Assembly (NCBI GenBank): GCA_012798135.1
Contig: JAAZNU010000006.1
Coordinates: 1 to 64,000 of the forward strand
Direction of reading: 5' to 3'
Origin: Veillonellaceae bacterium
GTDB taxonomy: Bacteria > Bacillota_C > Negativicutes > UBA1444
DNA length: 64,000 bases
The position numbers and the translations under genes are program-made. Of this stretch, positions 53,009-62,626 are shown piece by piece; position 1 is the first letter of the stretch; each line of letters opens with the position of its first letter. The notes below the pieces were generated by a model. It made no database searches. It saw nothing but the letters and a program-made list of their open reading frames with translations, and had not been told where the DNA came from.

Positions 53009-53698
53009 TCAGGTCTGTTGTCCGTAATAGGCGTTGGCACCATGTTTGCGCTGATAATGACGATCCAGCAACTCCTGCGGCAACCGGCTGTCCGGGTTGA
53101 GCAGCAGGGTCCGCCAGGCCATTTTCGCGACCTCTTCCAGCACCACCGCGTGGTAGACGGCGTCCGCCGCATCCCGCCCCCAGGCGAACGGGCCGTGGTT
53201 GGCGACCAGGATGGCCGGAATGTCCAGCACCGCCGCCGGAGCCACGGTTTCGGCGATGACCCGGCCGGTGTTTCTCTCGAAATCCCCTTTGGTTTCCGCC
53301 GGACTGAGCGCCCGGGTGCAGGGAATATCGCCGTAAAAATAGTCGGCGTGGGTGGTCCCCAGCGCCGGAATCGGCCGGCAGGCCTGCGCCCAACTGGTGG
53401 CCCAGTCGGAATGCGTGTGCACGATGCCGCCGATGGCCGGAAAACAACGATACAGTTCGAGATGGGTCGCCAGGTCCGACGATGGCCGGAGGCGTCCTTC
53501 GACCGTCGTTCCGTCCAGATCGACCACCGCCATGTCGTCGGCGGTCAGCGTTTCGTAGGCAACGCCGCTGGGCTTGATGACGATCAGGCCCCGTTCGCGG
53601 TCGATGCCGCTGACATTGCCCCAGGTGTAAGTAACCAGCCCCCTGGCCGGCAATTCCCTATTCGCCGCGCAAACGGTTTCCTTCAATAATTCCAGCAT
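53009..53698 (-). CDS. araD: L-ribulose-5-phosphate 4-epimerase (class II aldolase fold)
   Basis: A 229-aa protein. Zinc ligands lie in [13 protein letters not shown] and [19 protein letters not shown] and NHGPFAWG are family signatures, and the C-terminal [14 protein letters not shown] is typical of AraD/UlaF/SgbE. It interconverts L-ribulose-5-P and D-xylulose-5-P. ATG 53698 follows AAGAGGTG. It is alone on this strand, without araA or araB, between two transporter operons. Confidence 0.92.
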   Translation of the reverse strand: MLELLKETVCAANRELPARGLVTYTWGNVSGIDRERGLIVIKPSGVAYETLTADDMAVVDLDGTTVEGRLRPSSDLATHLELYRCFPAIGGIVHTHSDWATSWAQACRPIPALGTTHADYFYGDIPCTRALSPAETKGDFERNTGRVIAETVAPAAVLDIPAILVANHGPFAWGRDAADAVYHAVVLEEVAKMAWRTLLLNPDSRLPQELLDRHYQRKHGANAYYGQQT

Positions 53699-53925
53699 GT
53701 CGGCACCTCTTTTCCTGATCAGTATAGACGATATTGGGGCCGGTTTCAACGACCGGCCCGAACCCCTGTCGATACACCGTAAAATTGAAAAAAATTCCGA
53801 ATTACGGCAGGGAACCGCCAATCGGCGGCGAAGTACTTAGTTCGTTGACTTGTGGCGATTCTCCAGTAGTTTTCGCCGCCACCCTTGCTTAATAAAAACA
53901 ATGAATGATAAAGGGGGATGTACTC

Positions 53926-54975
53926 ATGCGAATCAACCGTAACCTTGCCCTGGGTCTGACCGTCCTGTTTCTGCTGGCGCTGCTGGTGGCCGGCTGCGGC
54001 GGCGGCGACAAAAAGGCCGCCGACAAACCGGCCGGAGCGGCCAAAAACCAAACCATCAACATTTACACCATCTGGCCGGAAAAATACTCTTCCGCCGTCT
54101 TTGCCGCCTTCACCAAAGAAACCGGCATCAAGGTCAACTTCCTGCGCTTCTCTTCCGGTGAAGCCCTCGCCCGGGTGGCCGCCGAGAAAGACAACCCACA
54201 GGTCGACGTGCTGTTCGGCGGACCGGCCGATACCTTCGCCGCCGGCGTGGAAAAAGGCGTGTTCGAACCCTACGCTCCCAAAGGCGCGGACAAGATTCCC
54301 GCCAAGTTCAAGGACCCCAAGAATTTCTGGGTCGGAGTCGCTGTCGATCCGATCTGCTTCATGTTCAACAACAAAATGCTAAAGGAAAAGAACATTCCGG
54401 TCCCCACCTCCTGGAATGAATTGCTTAATCCGGCTTTCAAAAGCGGCCTGCAGATGGCGGACGCCCGTACCTCCGGAACCGCGATTTCCCGCATCCTCAG
54501 CCTGACCTACGTTCTGGGCGAGGACAAAGCCTACGAATATCAGAAAAAACTGCACCAGAACGTCCAGATGTACACCAAGAGCGGCGGCGGCGGCGTGCTG
54601 CCCATCGCCAATGGCCAGGCCATCGGCGGCATCTTCTTCCTGGTGGACGCCCTCGAAACCAAGTCGCAGGGCTATGACGTCGCAGTCAGTTATCCGAAGG
54701 AAGGCGTGGCTTACGCCGTGGAAGCCATGGCCATGATCAAAGGCGCGAAACAGCCGGAGCTGGCGAAGAAATTCCTGGACTGGGCGTCCACCGCCGATAT
54801 GCAGAAGATCTACGAAACCAGCAAGATCTTCTTCATTCCGACCAATCCGGAAGTCAAGGTCAGCGACCCAGCACTTGACGTGTCCAAAGTCAAATTTGTC
54901 GAAGTCGACATCCTGAAGGCCGGCAAAGACCGGCAGAAACTGGTCGACCGCTGGATCAACGAAGTCGTCAAATGA
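53926..54975 (+). CDS. ABC transporter substrate-binding lipoprotein (GGPAD subtype)
   Basis: A 349-aa protein. Lipobox LLVAGCGGG. Related to the protein at 42788 (FSSGEALARVAAEKDNPQVDVLFGGPADTF, read in part, and KIPAKFKDP). ATG 53926 follows AAAGGGGG at 8 nt. It overlaps the permease gene by 4 bp. Confidence 0.93.
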   Translation: MRINRNLALGLTVLFLLALLVAGCGGGDKKAADKPAGAAKNQTINIYTIWPEKYSSAVFAAFTKETGIKVNFLRFSSGEALARVAAEKDNPQVDVLFGGPADTFAAGVEKGVFEPYAPKGADKIPAKFKDPKNFWVGVAVDPICFMFNNKMLKEKNIPVPTSWNELLNPAFKSGLQMADARTSGTAISRILSLTYVLGEDKAYEYQKKLHQNVQMYTKSGGGGVLPIANGQAIGGIFFLVDALETKSQGYDVAVSYPKEGVAYAVEAMAMIKGAKQPELAKKFLDWASTADMQKIYETSKIFFIPTNPEVKVSDPALDVSKVKFVEVDILKAGKDRQKLVDRWINEVVK

Positions 54976-56609
54976 AACGCGATCCGGCTCTTCTCTCCGC
55001 CATCACCGTGCTCTGGCTCTCGCTGGCCGTATTTGTCCTCTACCCCTTTGGCCGCCTGCTGTACGCCACGTTTTTCGCCGACGGCTATTTCAGCCTGGCG
55101 GGCCTGATGCGCATCTTCACGAACTGGTATGACCGGGCAGCGGTGATCAACAGTCTCTTTCTGGCGCTGGCAGTATCCCTTGCCGGGGTACTGCTGGGCT
55201 TCCTTTTTGCGTTCGCGGTGACCCGCATGAGTCTGCCGCGCCCGCTAAAATGGGCTCTGGGCGCCATCCCGGTACTGCCGCTCATCTCACCGCCGTTCAC
55301 GAGCAGCATCGCCATCACCCTGGCCCTCGGCCCCAATGGCATGATCTTCCGCTGGCTGGGTCTGCCTCAGTTCAACATCTTCGGTTTTTGGGGCACTTGG
55401 CTGTCGGAAACCCTGACCGTTTTCCCGGTGGCTTTTCTCACTCTGTCCGCCGTGCTGGCCGCGATCGACCCCAATCTGGAAGACGCGTCGCTGAGCCTCG
55501 GCAAGTCGCGCCTCGGCACCTTTTTCGCCGTAACGCTACCCCTGTCGGCTCCCGGCCTGGCGAACGCGTTTCTGCTCCTGTTCGCCAGTTCCCTCGCTGA
55601 TTTTGCCACGCCGCTCGTCCTGGCCGGCCACTCCTTTCCGGTACTGCCGACCCAGGCCTATCTCCAGATCACCGGCATGCACGACCTGCGCAGCGGCGCT
55701 TCCCTGTCCTTCGTGCTGCTGATTCCCGCGCTGCTCGTTTACGCGCTCCAGCGCTACTGGCTGAGCAGTAAGAGTTTCGTCACGATCACCGGCAAGGCCG
55801 GTCCGCGCAGCGGCATTCGCGGCCTGGGCGCCGGGCCGGAAACCGCGGTCCTTGCCGTTTGCCTCCTGACCTCCGTGTTTGTCCTGTTCCTGTATGCCAT
55901 CATCTTTCTCGGCTCGCTGGTGAAGGTCTGGGGCGTCAACAACACGCTGACCCTGGACCATTACAATTATGTGTTCACCCGCGGCGCCAAGGCGATCGAA
56001 GACACCTTCCTCATCGCCTGCACGGCAACTCCGCTGGGCGCCATCCTGGGAACCGCCTTCGGCTACCTGACTTCACGCATGAAGTTTCCCGGCTCGCGAT
56101 TCATGGAGTTCGCCTCCATGCTGAACTACGCCCTGCCCGGCACGGTCGTCGGCATCTCCTATATCATCGCCTTCAACACTGGGCCGGTCGTCCTGACCGG
56201 CACCATGGCCATCATCGTTTCCGCTTACGTGTTCCGGTACGATGCCACCGGCATCCGTGCCACCGTCGCTTCGCTCCAGCAGATCGATCCCTCGCTGGAG
56301 GAAGCCTCGCTGTCGCTCGGCGAATCCGCTTTCGGCACCTTTCGCAAAGTGACGCTGCCGCTGATCGTCCCGGCGGTGACCGCCGGAATGAAGTTCCTGT
56401 TCATCCGGGCGATGACCGCCATCAGCGCGACAATTTTCCTGGTCTCGGTACACTGGACGCTGCTGACGACCCGCATTCTGGAATGCATGACGGAAATGCA
56501 GTTCGCCCAGGCTTCCGCCTTTTCCATTGTGCTTATCCTGATCGTGTTTGCCGCCAGCGGCTGCATTTCGCTGGCGTTCCGTATCGCATACCCGCGTTAT
56601 TCCCGTTAA
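54972..56609 (+). CDS. ABC transporter fused permease (AfuB/FbpB type)
   Basis: A 545-aa protein with about 12 membrane segments. EAA loops are DPNLEDASLSLGKSRLGTFF and DPSLEEASLSLGESAFGTFR. Co-translated with the binding protein. Confidence 0.93.
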   Translation: MKRDPALLSAITVLWLSLAVFVLYPFGRLLYATFFADGYFSLAGLMRIFTNWYDRAAVINSLFLALAVSLAGVLLGFLFAFAVTRMSLPRPLKWALGAIPVLPLISPPFTSSIAITLALGPNGMIFRWLGLPQFNIFGFWGTWLSETLTVFPVAFLTLSAVLAAIDPNLEDASLSLGKSRLGTFFAVTLPLSAPGLANAFLLLFASSLADFATPLVLAGHSFPVLPTQAYLQITGMHDLRSGASLSFVLLIPALLVYALQRYWLSSKSFVTITGKAGPRSGIRGLGAGPETAVLAVCLLTSVFVLFLYAIIFLGSLVKVWGVNNTLTLDHYNYVFTRGAKAIEDTFLIACTATPLGAILGTAFGYLTSRMKFPGSRFMEFASMLNYALPGTVVGISYIIAFNTGPVVLTGTMAIIVSAYVFRYDATGIRATVASLQQIDPSLEEASLSLGESAFGTFRKVTLPLIVPAVTAGMKFLFIRAMTAISATIFLVSVHWTLLTTRILECMTEMQFAQASAFSIVLILIVFAASGCISLAFRIAYPRYSR

Positions 56610-56621
56610 GGAGGCCTTTGC

Positions 56622-57704
56622 ATGGCAGTCGGCATTTCCCTCGAACACCTGACAAAAACATTCGTCAAGGACAAGAATGAATTCCGGGCGGTGGACGATG
56701 TCCACCTCGCCCTGAACCCCGGCGAGCTAGTCACCTTCCTCGGCCCGTCCGGCTGCGGCAAAACAACGACCCTGCGGATGATCGCCGGTTTTGAAACGCC
56801 TTCCGCCGGTCGTATCTTGTTCGATGGACGCGACGTGACCGATATCCAGGTCAACAGGAGGGACATCGGCTTCGTATTCCAGAACTACGCGCTGTTCCCG
56901 CATATGACGATTCACGACAACGTGGCTTACGGACTGCGGGCCCGCAAACATCCCGATGCCTCGATTCGCGCCAAGGTACGTGAAAGCCTGGACCTCGTGG
57001 GCCTGCCTGGCGTCGAGGGCCGCTATCCCAATCAACTGTCCGGCGGCGAGCAGCAGCGGGTCGCCCTGGCCAGGGTCCTGGCCCTGGAACCGCAGGTCCT
57101 GCTCATGGATGAACCTTTATCCAACCTTGACGCCAAATTGCGGATCCACATGCGGACGGAAATCCGCCGCATCCAGAAACAGCTGGGCCTGACCTGCCTG
57201 TACGTGACCCACGACCAGAAAGAGGCGCTGACTCTCGCCGACCGGATCGTCGTCATGAACAAGGGCCGGGTGGAACAGATCGACACGCCATTTGAACTTT
57301 ACGCCAATCCCGCCACGCTGTTCGTGGCCGATTTCATCGGCCAGGCCAATGTGCTGCCGGCACGGGCGGCGGACGGACCGGCCGATTCGTTGCCGGTGAC
57401 GTGCTACGGTCGGCAATATGCGGTCCGCTACCTGCGGGACCGGACTTATGCGGAAAATGATTCGGTATCGCTGGTAGTCCGACCGGAAAGTCTGCGTCTG
57501 GGCGCGCCGACGGCAGCGACCCTGCCCGGCACCGTCCAGCTGCGCACCTTTGTCGGCGACCGTCTCGAATATGAGATCGCCCTGCCGGACGGCAAAGTCA
57601 TCCACGTGGAAGAACCCTACATGATCGGCATACCGGTCCACGAGGAAGGCGAGGCGGTCGGCGTGATCGTCTCCCCGGCCGACATCGTGGCCCTGCCGGG
57701 CTGA
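56622..57704 (+). CDS. ABC transporter ATPase (AfuC/FbpC type)
   Basis: A 360-aa protein. Walker [10 protein letters not shown], signature [16 protein letters not shown], Walker [18 protein letters not shown]-loop VTHDQKEAL, TOBE domain. AAGGAGG precedes the ATG. Confidence 0.95.
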   Translation: MAVGISLEHLTKTFVKDKNEFRAVDDVHLALNPGELVTFLGPSGCGKTTTLRMIAGFETPSAGRILFDGRDVTDIQVNRRDIGFVFQNYALFPHMTIHDNVAYGLRARKHPDASIRAKVRESLDLVGLPGVEGRYPNQLSGGEQQRVALARVLALEPQVLLMDEPLSNLDAKLRIHMRTEIRRIQKQLGLTCLYVTHDQKEALTLADRIVVMNKGRVEQIDTPFELYANPATLFVADFIGQANVLPARAADGPADSLPVTCYGRQYAVRYLRDRTYAENDSVSLVVRPESLRLGAPTAATLPGTVQLRTFVGDRLEYEIALPDGKVIHVEEPYMIGIPVHEEGEAVGVIVSPADIVALPG

Positions 57705-57752
57705 TCCGCAGGTCTCGAAACAACGACATCCGAACGAAGGAAAGGAAGACTT

Positions 57753-58433
57753 TTGATGATAACACGCGAAGAACTGGCCAACTCGTTTGATTTTTCGATT
57801 CTGAAACCGACCACCACCGAGGCCGAGATTCTGGCCGGCTGCCAAAGCGCCCGGGAAAATCGTTTCAAACTGTTGATGGTCCAGCCGCGCCATACGGCGC
57901 TGGCCGTCCGCGAACTCGCCGGCTCCGGCGTTCTCGTCGGCGCGGTCCTTGGGTTTCCCCACGGCACGGACCTGACCGAGGTCAAGGCGTTTTCCGCCGC
58001 GAAACTGCGGGCGCTCGGCGCGGACGAGCTCGACATGGTGATGGACCTCGGCTCGTTCAAGGCCGGCGACCATGCCGCCGTGACCGCTGACATCGCCGCC
58101 GTGGTGAAGGCAGCGGCCGGCGCGCCGGTGAAGGTCATTCTCGAGACCTGCGAGCTCTCGAAGGAGGAGATCGTCACCGCCTGCCGCCTGGTGAAGGCGG
58201 CCGGGGCCCAGTTCGTGAAAACTTCGACCGGCTTCGCCGCCAAAGGGGCGGACGCCGCCGACATCCGGCTCATGCGCGAAACAGTCGGCCCGGACTTCGG
58301 CGTCAAGGCGTCCGGCGGCATCCGGAATCTCGACCAGGCGCTGGCGATGCTGGAAGCCGGCGCCAACCGCATCGGCGTCAGCGCCGGCGAAGCGCTGCTC
58401 GCCGAGTGGGATGCCCGCTTCGGCGCAAAATAG
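57753..58433 (+). CDS. deoC: Deoxyribose-phosphate aldolase (DeoC/LacD family)
   Basis: A 226-aa TIM barrel. Schiff-base Lys156 lies in FVKTSTGF and Lys185 in GVKASGGIRN; ELDMVMDLG holds the catalytic Asp. The N-terminal FDFSILKPTTT differs slightly from the usual IDHTLLKP. It cleaves 2-deoxyribose-5-P. It lies 48 bp after the ATPase gene, probably in the same operon, linking the transporter to a sugar phosphate. Confidence 0.92.
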   Translation: MMITREELANSFDFSILKPTTTEAEILAGCQSARENRFKLLMVQPRHTALAVRELAGSGVLVGAVLGFPHGTDLTEVKAFSAAKLRALGADELDMVMDLGSFKAGDHAAVTADIAAVVKAAAGAPVKVILETCELSKEEIVTACRLVKAAGAQFVKTSTGFAAKGADAADIRLMRETVGPDFGVKASGGIRNLDQALAMLEAGANRIGVSAGEALLAEWDARFGAK

Positions 58434-58444
58434 ATATATTTCTC

Positions 58445-58508
58445 AGCGGCAGGGATGAGAACGCTTCGACGCTTCGCTTAACCTCCGCTTATCTCATGCC
58501 CTGCCGCT
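58445..58508 (+). terminator. Long hairpin after deoC
   Basis: AGCGGCAGGGATGAGA (58445-58460) pairs with 58492-58508, 16 bp with one bulged G, loop of 31 nt. No T run follows, so it is either a weak terminator or part of the RNA element downstream. Confidence 0.5.
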
Positions 58509-58527
58509 TCAGGCCTGTAGCAAGTGA

Positions 58528-58740
58528 GCGGGCAGCGCGGCAACCATGCAGAAGCCTTGGGATTGCGTCGTGTCAGCCGTTGCCGCCGCGACGAAGCCCG
58601 ACCGGTGAAATCAACCAGGATGTTGATTTCAGGGCCCAGGCGACGGATGGAGCCTTTGGGCCCGGCCGGGAAGGCGAGTCGCCAGGCTTACGGATGCCGG
58701 CGCAACCCCACGGCGCCGGAATGATTGCGCAGCTGCCCGC
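58528..58740 (+). ncRNA. Candidate structured RNA (about 213 nt) upstream of the alkaline phosphatase gene
   Basis: GCGGGCAGC (58528-58536) closes perfectly with GCTGCCCGC (58732-58740), continued by GCG / CGC. Inside are CGTCG / CGACG (58566-58570 with 58589-58593), a perfect 9-bp hairpin GAAATCAAC / GTTGATTTC (58607-58615 with 58622-58630), and GGCGAC / GTCGCC (58639-58644 with 58678-58683). There is no convincing protein frame. It could be a riboswitch-like leader of the phosphatase gene or an independent RNA. No cobalamin, SRP, tmRNA or RNase P core motif was seen. Confidence 0.6.
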
Positions 58741-58789
58741 AAAAAATTGACCCTTTTCACGCATTCTTAAATCGGGAGGGATGATACTC

Positions 58790-60442
58790 GTGCAGAAACA
58801 ACAGCAGCGCTCCTTCAGTTGGCTCCTCCTGAGCGCCTTCATCGTCTGCCTGTTGCTCCCGGTGTCGGTCTGGGCCGCCCCCGCCAAAAATGTCATCCTG
58901 CTGATGACCGACGGCACCTCCTCGGCCCACCTCACCCTGGCCCGCTGGTACAAAGGCGCGCCGCTGGCCCTCGACGACATCCTCGTCGGCGGCTTGCGCA
59001 CCTACAGCGCCGAATCGCTCATCACCGACTCCGCCCCTGCCGCGACGGCGTTTGCGACCGGGCACAAGACCAACAGCAAATTTCTGGGCATCCTGCCGGA
59101 AAAAGCGACCATGCCCGGCGTGCCGGCCATCGCGCCAGCCGATCGGTTCAAACCGGTGGCCACCGTACTGGAAGGCGCCCGCCTGCTCGGCAAATCCGTC
59201 GGCCTGGTCGCCACCAGCCAGGTCCAGCACGCCAGCCCGGCCGGATTTTCGGCCCACACGCCGTTCCGTGACCGCTACACGCTAATCGCCGAACAGCAGG
59301 TCAACGGCAACATCGACGTCGTGTTCGGCGGCGGCCTGCAGTACCTGCTGCCCCAGGAACTCGGCGGCGTCCGCACCGACGGCAAAAACCTGGCGGAAAC
59401 GCTGAAAGCCAACGGCGTTCCCCTGCTCCGGAACCGCGACGAACTGCTCGCCTTCAACGGTCGGCGAGCCTGGGGCCTGTTCGCGCCCGATGCGCTGGCC
59501 TACGATTTCGACCGCAAAGATTTCGCCCCGGCCGAACCCTCGTTGGCGGAAATGACCCGCGCCGCCATCGGCGCCCTGTCGAAAAACGAAAAAGGCTTCT
59601 TCCTGTTCGTCGAAGCCAGCAAAGTGGACTGGGCCGCCCATGACAACGATCCGACCGGCGTGCTCAGCGACCTGCTGGCCTACGATGAAGCCGTCCGGGC
59701 CGCCCTCGATTTTGCCCGGCGCGACGGCCAGACCTTGGTCATGGCCTTTGCCGACCACGGTACCGGCGGGATGGCCATCGGCCGCAAGGAAATCTATAAA
59801 ATCTACGACAAACTTCCGTTCGAGCAAGTTCTCGGGCCCCTGAAACAGGTCGTCTATACCGGCGAAGGCATGGGCCGCCTGATCGGCGACAATCGCTCGG
59901 AATTCAACATCCGGGTCCAGATGATGCAGAACTTCGCCGTCAATGACCTGACCGACGAGGAAGTCGTCGCCATCCAAAAAGCGAAACTGAAACGCGGCCT
60001 GTCCCATCTGATCGGTCCTATGCTCAGCAAACGCGCCGGCATCGGCTGGATCTACACCGGCCATACCGGCGAGGATCTGTTCCTGTACGCTTACGGCCCC
60101 AACAAGCCGGCCGGCCTGATCCAGAACACAGATATCGCCAAAATCACGGCCCAAAGTCTGGGCTTCGACCTGACGGAAACCAGCCGCAAGCTGTTCGTGG
60201 AAGCCGGGGCCGCCTTTGCGACGCTGGGCGCCTCTACCCGGCTCGATGCCAGCGATCCCGACTCGCCCGTCCTGATCGTGGAAAAAGCCTTGCGCCGGGC
60301 CACGCTGCCGATCAACGGCAGCCAGCTGCAAACCGGCAAGTCCGTCTATTCGCTGCCGGGAGTGGTCGTGCAGGTTCCCAAGACCGACCAGGTGTTTGTA
60401 CCGCAAACAGCGGTGGACATCCTGAAAGAGTCGGGTTGGTAA
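58790..60442 (+). CDS. Secreted alkaline phosphatase
   Basis: A 550-aa protein. Signal peptide (about 1-24, ending SVWAAPAKN). Alkaline phosphatase fold: ILLMTDGTSSAHL with metal Asp, TDSAPAATAFATGHKTN with the nucleophilic Ser, VEASKVDWAAHDNDP, AFADHGTGG, and GWIYTGHTGEDLFLYAYG. It releases phosphate from organophosphates outside the cell. GTG 58790 is preferred over ATG 58781 because GGGAGG is 10 nt from it but almost touches the ATG. It follows the structured RNA. Confidence 0.93.
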   Translation: MQKQQQRSFSWLLLSAFIVCLLLPVSVWAAPAKNVILLMTDGTSSAHLTLARWYKGAPLALDDILVGGLRTYSAESLITDSAPAATAFATGHKTNSKFLGILPEKATMPGVPAIAPADRFKPVATVLEGARLLGKSVGLVATSQVQHASPAGFSAHTPFRDRYTLIAEQQVNGNIDVVFGGGLQYLLPQELGGVRTDGKNLAETLKANGVPLLRNRDELLAFNGRRAWGLFAPDALAYDFDRKDFAPAEPSLAEMTRAAIGALSKNEKGFFLFVEASKVDWAAHDNDPTGVLSDLLAYDEAVRAALDFARRDGQTLVMAFADHGTGGMAIGRKEIYKIYDKLPFEQVLGPLKQVVYTGEGMGRLIGDNRSEFNIRVQMMQNFAVNDLTDEEVVAIQKAKLKRGLSHLIGPMLSKRAGIGWIYTGHTGEDLFLYAYGPNKPAGLIQNTDIAKITAQSLGFDLTETSRKLFVEAGAAFATLGASTRLDASDPDSPVLIVEKALRRATLPINGSQLQTGKSVYSLPGVVVQVPKTDQVFVPQTAVDILKESGW

Positions 60443-60465
60443 ACTCCTTCGTTAGCGGAAGTTGT

Positions 60466-60507
60466 GAAGCCGGATCGGCGCTATTGGCCGATCCGGCTTC
60501 TTTTTTG
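60466..60507 (+). terminator. Terminator after the alkaline phosphatase gene
   Basis: GAAGCCGGATCGGC / GCCGATCCGGCTTC, 14 bp, followed by TTTTTTG. Confidence 0.9.
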
Positions 60508-60550
60508 AAACATTGCCCAACTGCACAAAACAGCGTAAAATGAGAGCATC

Positions 60551-61420
60551 ATGCAAATACGAGCAACACTGATTCTGTTAACCGCCGCCGCCATCTGGGG
60601 GCTGGCCTTTGTCGCCCAGCGGGTCGGGATGGATCATTTGGGCCCCTTTACCTTCAACGGCATCCGGTTCGCTCTGGGCGGACTGTCGCTGTTGCCGCTG
60701 ATCTGGTTTTTCCGCCGACAACCGCCGGTCGCGCCGCCAGCCGGTCGCCTGCCCGTGCTGCCCACCGGCATGGCCGCCGGCCTGATCCTGTTTACCGCCG
60801 CATCCCTGCAACAGGTCGGCATCCTGGACACCACCGCCGGCAAGGCGGCGTTCATTACCTGCCTGTACATTGTGTTGGTTCCGCTGGCCGGCCTGCTGAT
60901 GAAACGCCGAATTTCCCGGTCGGTCTGGCTGGGCTGCGGTCTGTCCCTGGCCGGACTTTATCTGTTGTGCATCCGCGAGGATTTCACCATCGGCCAGGGC
61001 GACCTGCTGGAACTCATCGGCGCCCTGTTCTGGACCGTGCACATCCTGTATATCGACCAGGTTTCACGCCGGGTGGACACCCTGAAACTGGCGGCGATCC
61101 AGTTCGCGACCTGTTCGGCGCTCAGCGCCGTCGTGGCGGTGTGGACGGAGACGACCGCCCCCGGGTCGGTGCTGGCGGCCGCTGTGCCTCTATTGTACGG
61201 TGGCTTTGCTTCCGTCGGCGTAGCCTATACGTTGCAAATCATCGGCCAGAAAAATGCCTCGCCGGCCCACGCTGCTCTGGTGCTCAGTATGGAAACCGTC
61301 TTCGCCGCCGTCGGCGGCTTTATGATCCTGAACGAGGTTCTGGGCAGCCGGGAACTGGCCGGTTGCGCTCTCATGCTCGCCGGCATGCTGCTGTCGCAAT
61401 ACCAAAACCTACGCTACTGA
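60551..61420 (+). CDS. EamA/DMT family transporter (RhaT-like)
   Basis: A 289-aa protein with ten membrane segments in two EamA repeats (AAIWGLAFVAQRVGMDHLGPF, and in the second half ALFWTVHILYIDQ). Probable metabolite exporter; substrate unknown. Its 3' end overlaps the convergent MFS gene by 12 bp. Confidence 0.9.
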   Translation: MQIRATLILLTAAAIWGLAFVAQRVGMDHLGPFTFNGIRFALGGLSLLPLIWFFRRQPPVAPPAGRLPVLPTGMAAGLILFTAASLQQVGILDTTAGKAAFITCLYIVLVPLAGLLMKRRISRSVWLGCGLSLAGLYLLCIREDFTIGQGDLLELIGALFWTVHILYIDQVSRRVDTLKLAAIQFATCSALSAVVAVWTETTAPGSVLAAAVPLLYGGFASVGVAYTLQIIGQKNASPAHAALVLSMETVFAAVGGFMILNEVLGSRELAGCALMLAGMLLSQYQNLRY

Positions 61421-62626
61421 CGAGCGCCGCCGGAACCCGTCCGACAGCCACCACAGGCCGAGGGCGAACAGCCACAGCGCTGCCGCCTGGTACATCGACG
61501 CCGCCCCCCGCAGCTCCGCCAGCAAATAGCCCAGGAACGGCCCCAGGGCCGCGCCGATATCGGTGGCCATTACATACAGGGTCATCACCGTCGTCCGGGC
61601 CCGGCTTTGCGCCGCGTCGGCCGCCGCCGCATCGCCGATCGTCGTCAGGGCGGTCGCCGTGACCTGCATCCCCAGCACCGCGGCCAGCCACAGACCGAGA
61701 GGAAGCTGCAGTGACACCGCTCCCAACAGAACGGCCGCCACCACCAGCAGCGCTCCCAGGATTTTGCGCCGTCCCCGCGGCCCGTCGGAGAGTCGCCCGA
61801 ACCAAGGCGCCAGCCAGGGTTCCCAGGCCCAGCGCAACGCCTGCAGTCCTCCCGACAGGGAAGCCGCCCCGACCGCGCCGAAGCCGAGCGCTACCGCCGT
61901 CCCCCAGTTAGAACGGATCAGATGGCTCAGACTGGACGCCACCACGCCCTGATAGGCGGCGGCGATCAGCAAACCGCTGCCCAGGGCCCGAACAATCGCC
62001 GGAGTATTGACCTGTCGGAGCCGCTGCAACAGCGGCTCCGTTTCTTTTGGCGCGACGCAGACCGTTGGCGCATACCGCAACACCAACGGCAACGTGGCGA
62101 GGGCAATGCCCCCGAAGCCAAAGGCGGCGGCCGGCATGCCCCAGAGGTCGGCGATGAAGCCGCCGGTCAGCATACCGACCAGACTGCCCAAACGGAATAA
62201 ACCGTTGTAGCGGCCGAATACCGCACCGCTACACGCTTCATCCGTACAGTCGAGGATCATCAGATAGGCCCCCATGCGCAGCAACGTCCAGGACACTCCC
62301 CACAGGCAGCGTAACAGCAGCCAGCCAGCAAATCCATCCGCCAGCCCATAACCGACCGTCAGCAGTCCGGTCAGAATAACCGCCGCCACCACGCCGGTCC
62401 GCACGCCGATCCTGGCGTAGGCCCAGCCGATCGCCGGGGTCAGCGGCAGCCGGATGAACCGGTTGATGGACAGCAGGATTCCCACTTCCCACAGGGAATC
62501 GAGCCCCGCCTGTTCCCAGTGGGTCGGCAGGGCGATATACAACATGGAATCGCCGGTCAGGCACGCGGCGGTAATCAGTGCGATCGCCACCACCGCCTGC
62601 GGCGAATTCTGTTTGATGGATTTCAC
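61409..62626 (-). CDS. Major facilitator superfamily transporter
   Basis: A 405-aa protein with about 12 membrane segments; RLSDGPRGRRK is the MFS loop motif between segments. GTG 62626 overlaps the stop of the AI-2E gene (GTGA). The same frame is open upstream only because it is a shadow of the AI-2E gene. Substrate unknown; drug or metabolite efflux is likely. Confidence 0.88.
   Translation of the reverse strand: MKSIKQNSPQAVVAIALITAACLTGDSMLYIALPTHWEQAGLDSLWEVGILLSINRFIRLPLTPAIGWAYARIGVRTGVVAAVILTGLLTVGYGLADGFAGWLLLRCLWGVSWTLLRMGAYLMILDCTDEACSGAVFGRYNGLFRLGSLVGMLTGGFIADLWGMPAAAFGFGGIALATLPLVLRYAPTVCVAPKETEPLLQRLRQVNTPAIVRALGSGLLIAAAYQGVVASSLSHLIRSNWGTAVALGFGAVGAASLSGGLQALRWAWEPWLAPWFGRLSDGPRGRRKILGALLVVAAVLLGAVSLQLPLGLWLAAVLGMQVTATALTTIGDAAAADAAQSRARTTVMTLYVMATDIGAALGPFLGYLLAELRGAASMYQAAALWLFALGLWWLSDGFRRRSSVA

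Noticed and set aside
58528..58740. Cobalamin riboswitch upstream of the phosphatase gene
   Set aside because: A GGGAAGGCGAGTCGCC stretch recalls part of that class, but the B12-box (AGCCAGGAGACC-like) is absent.
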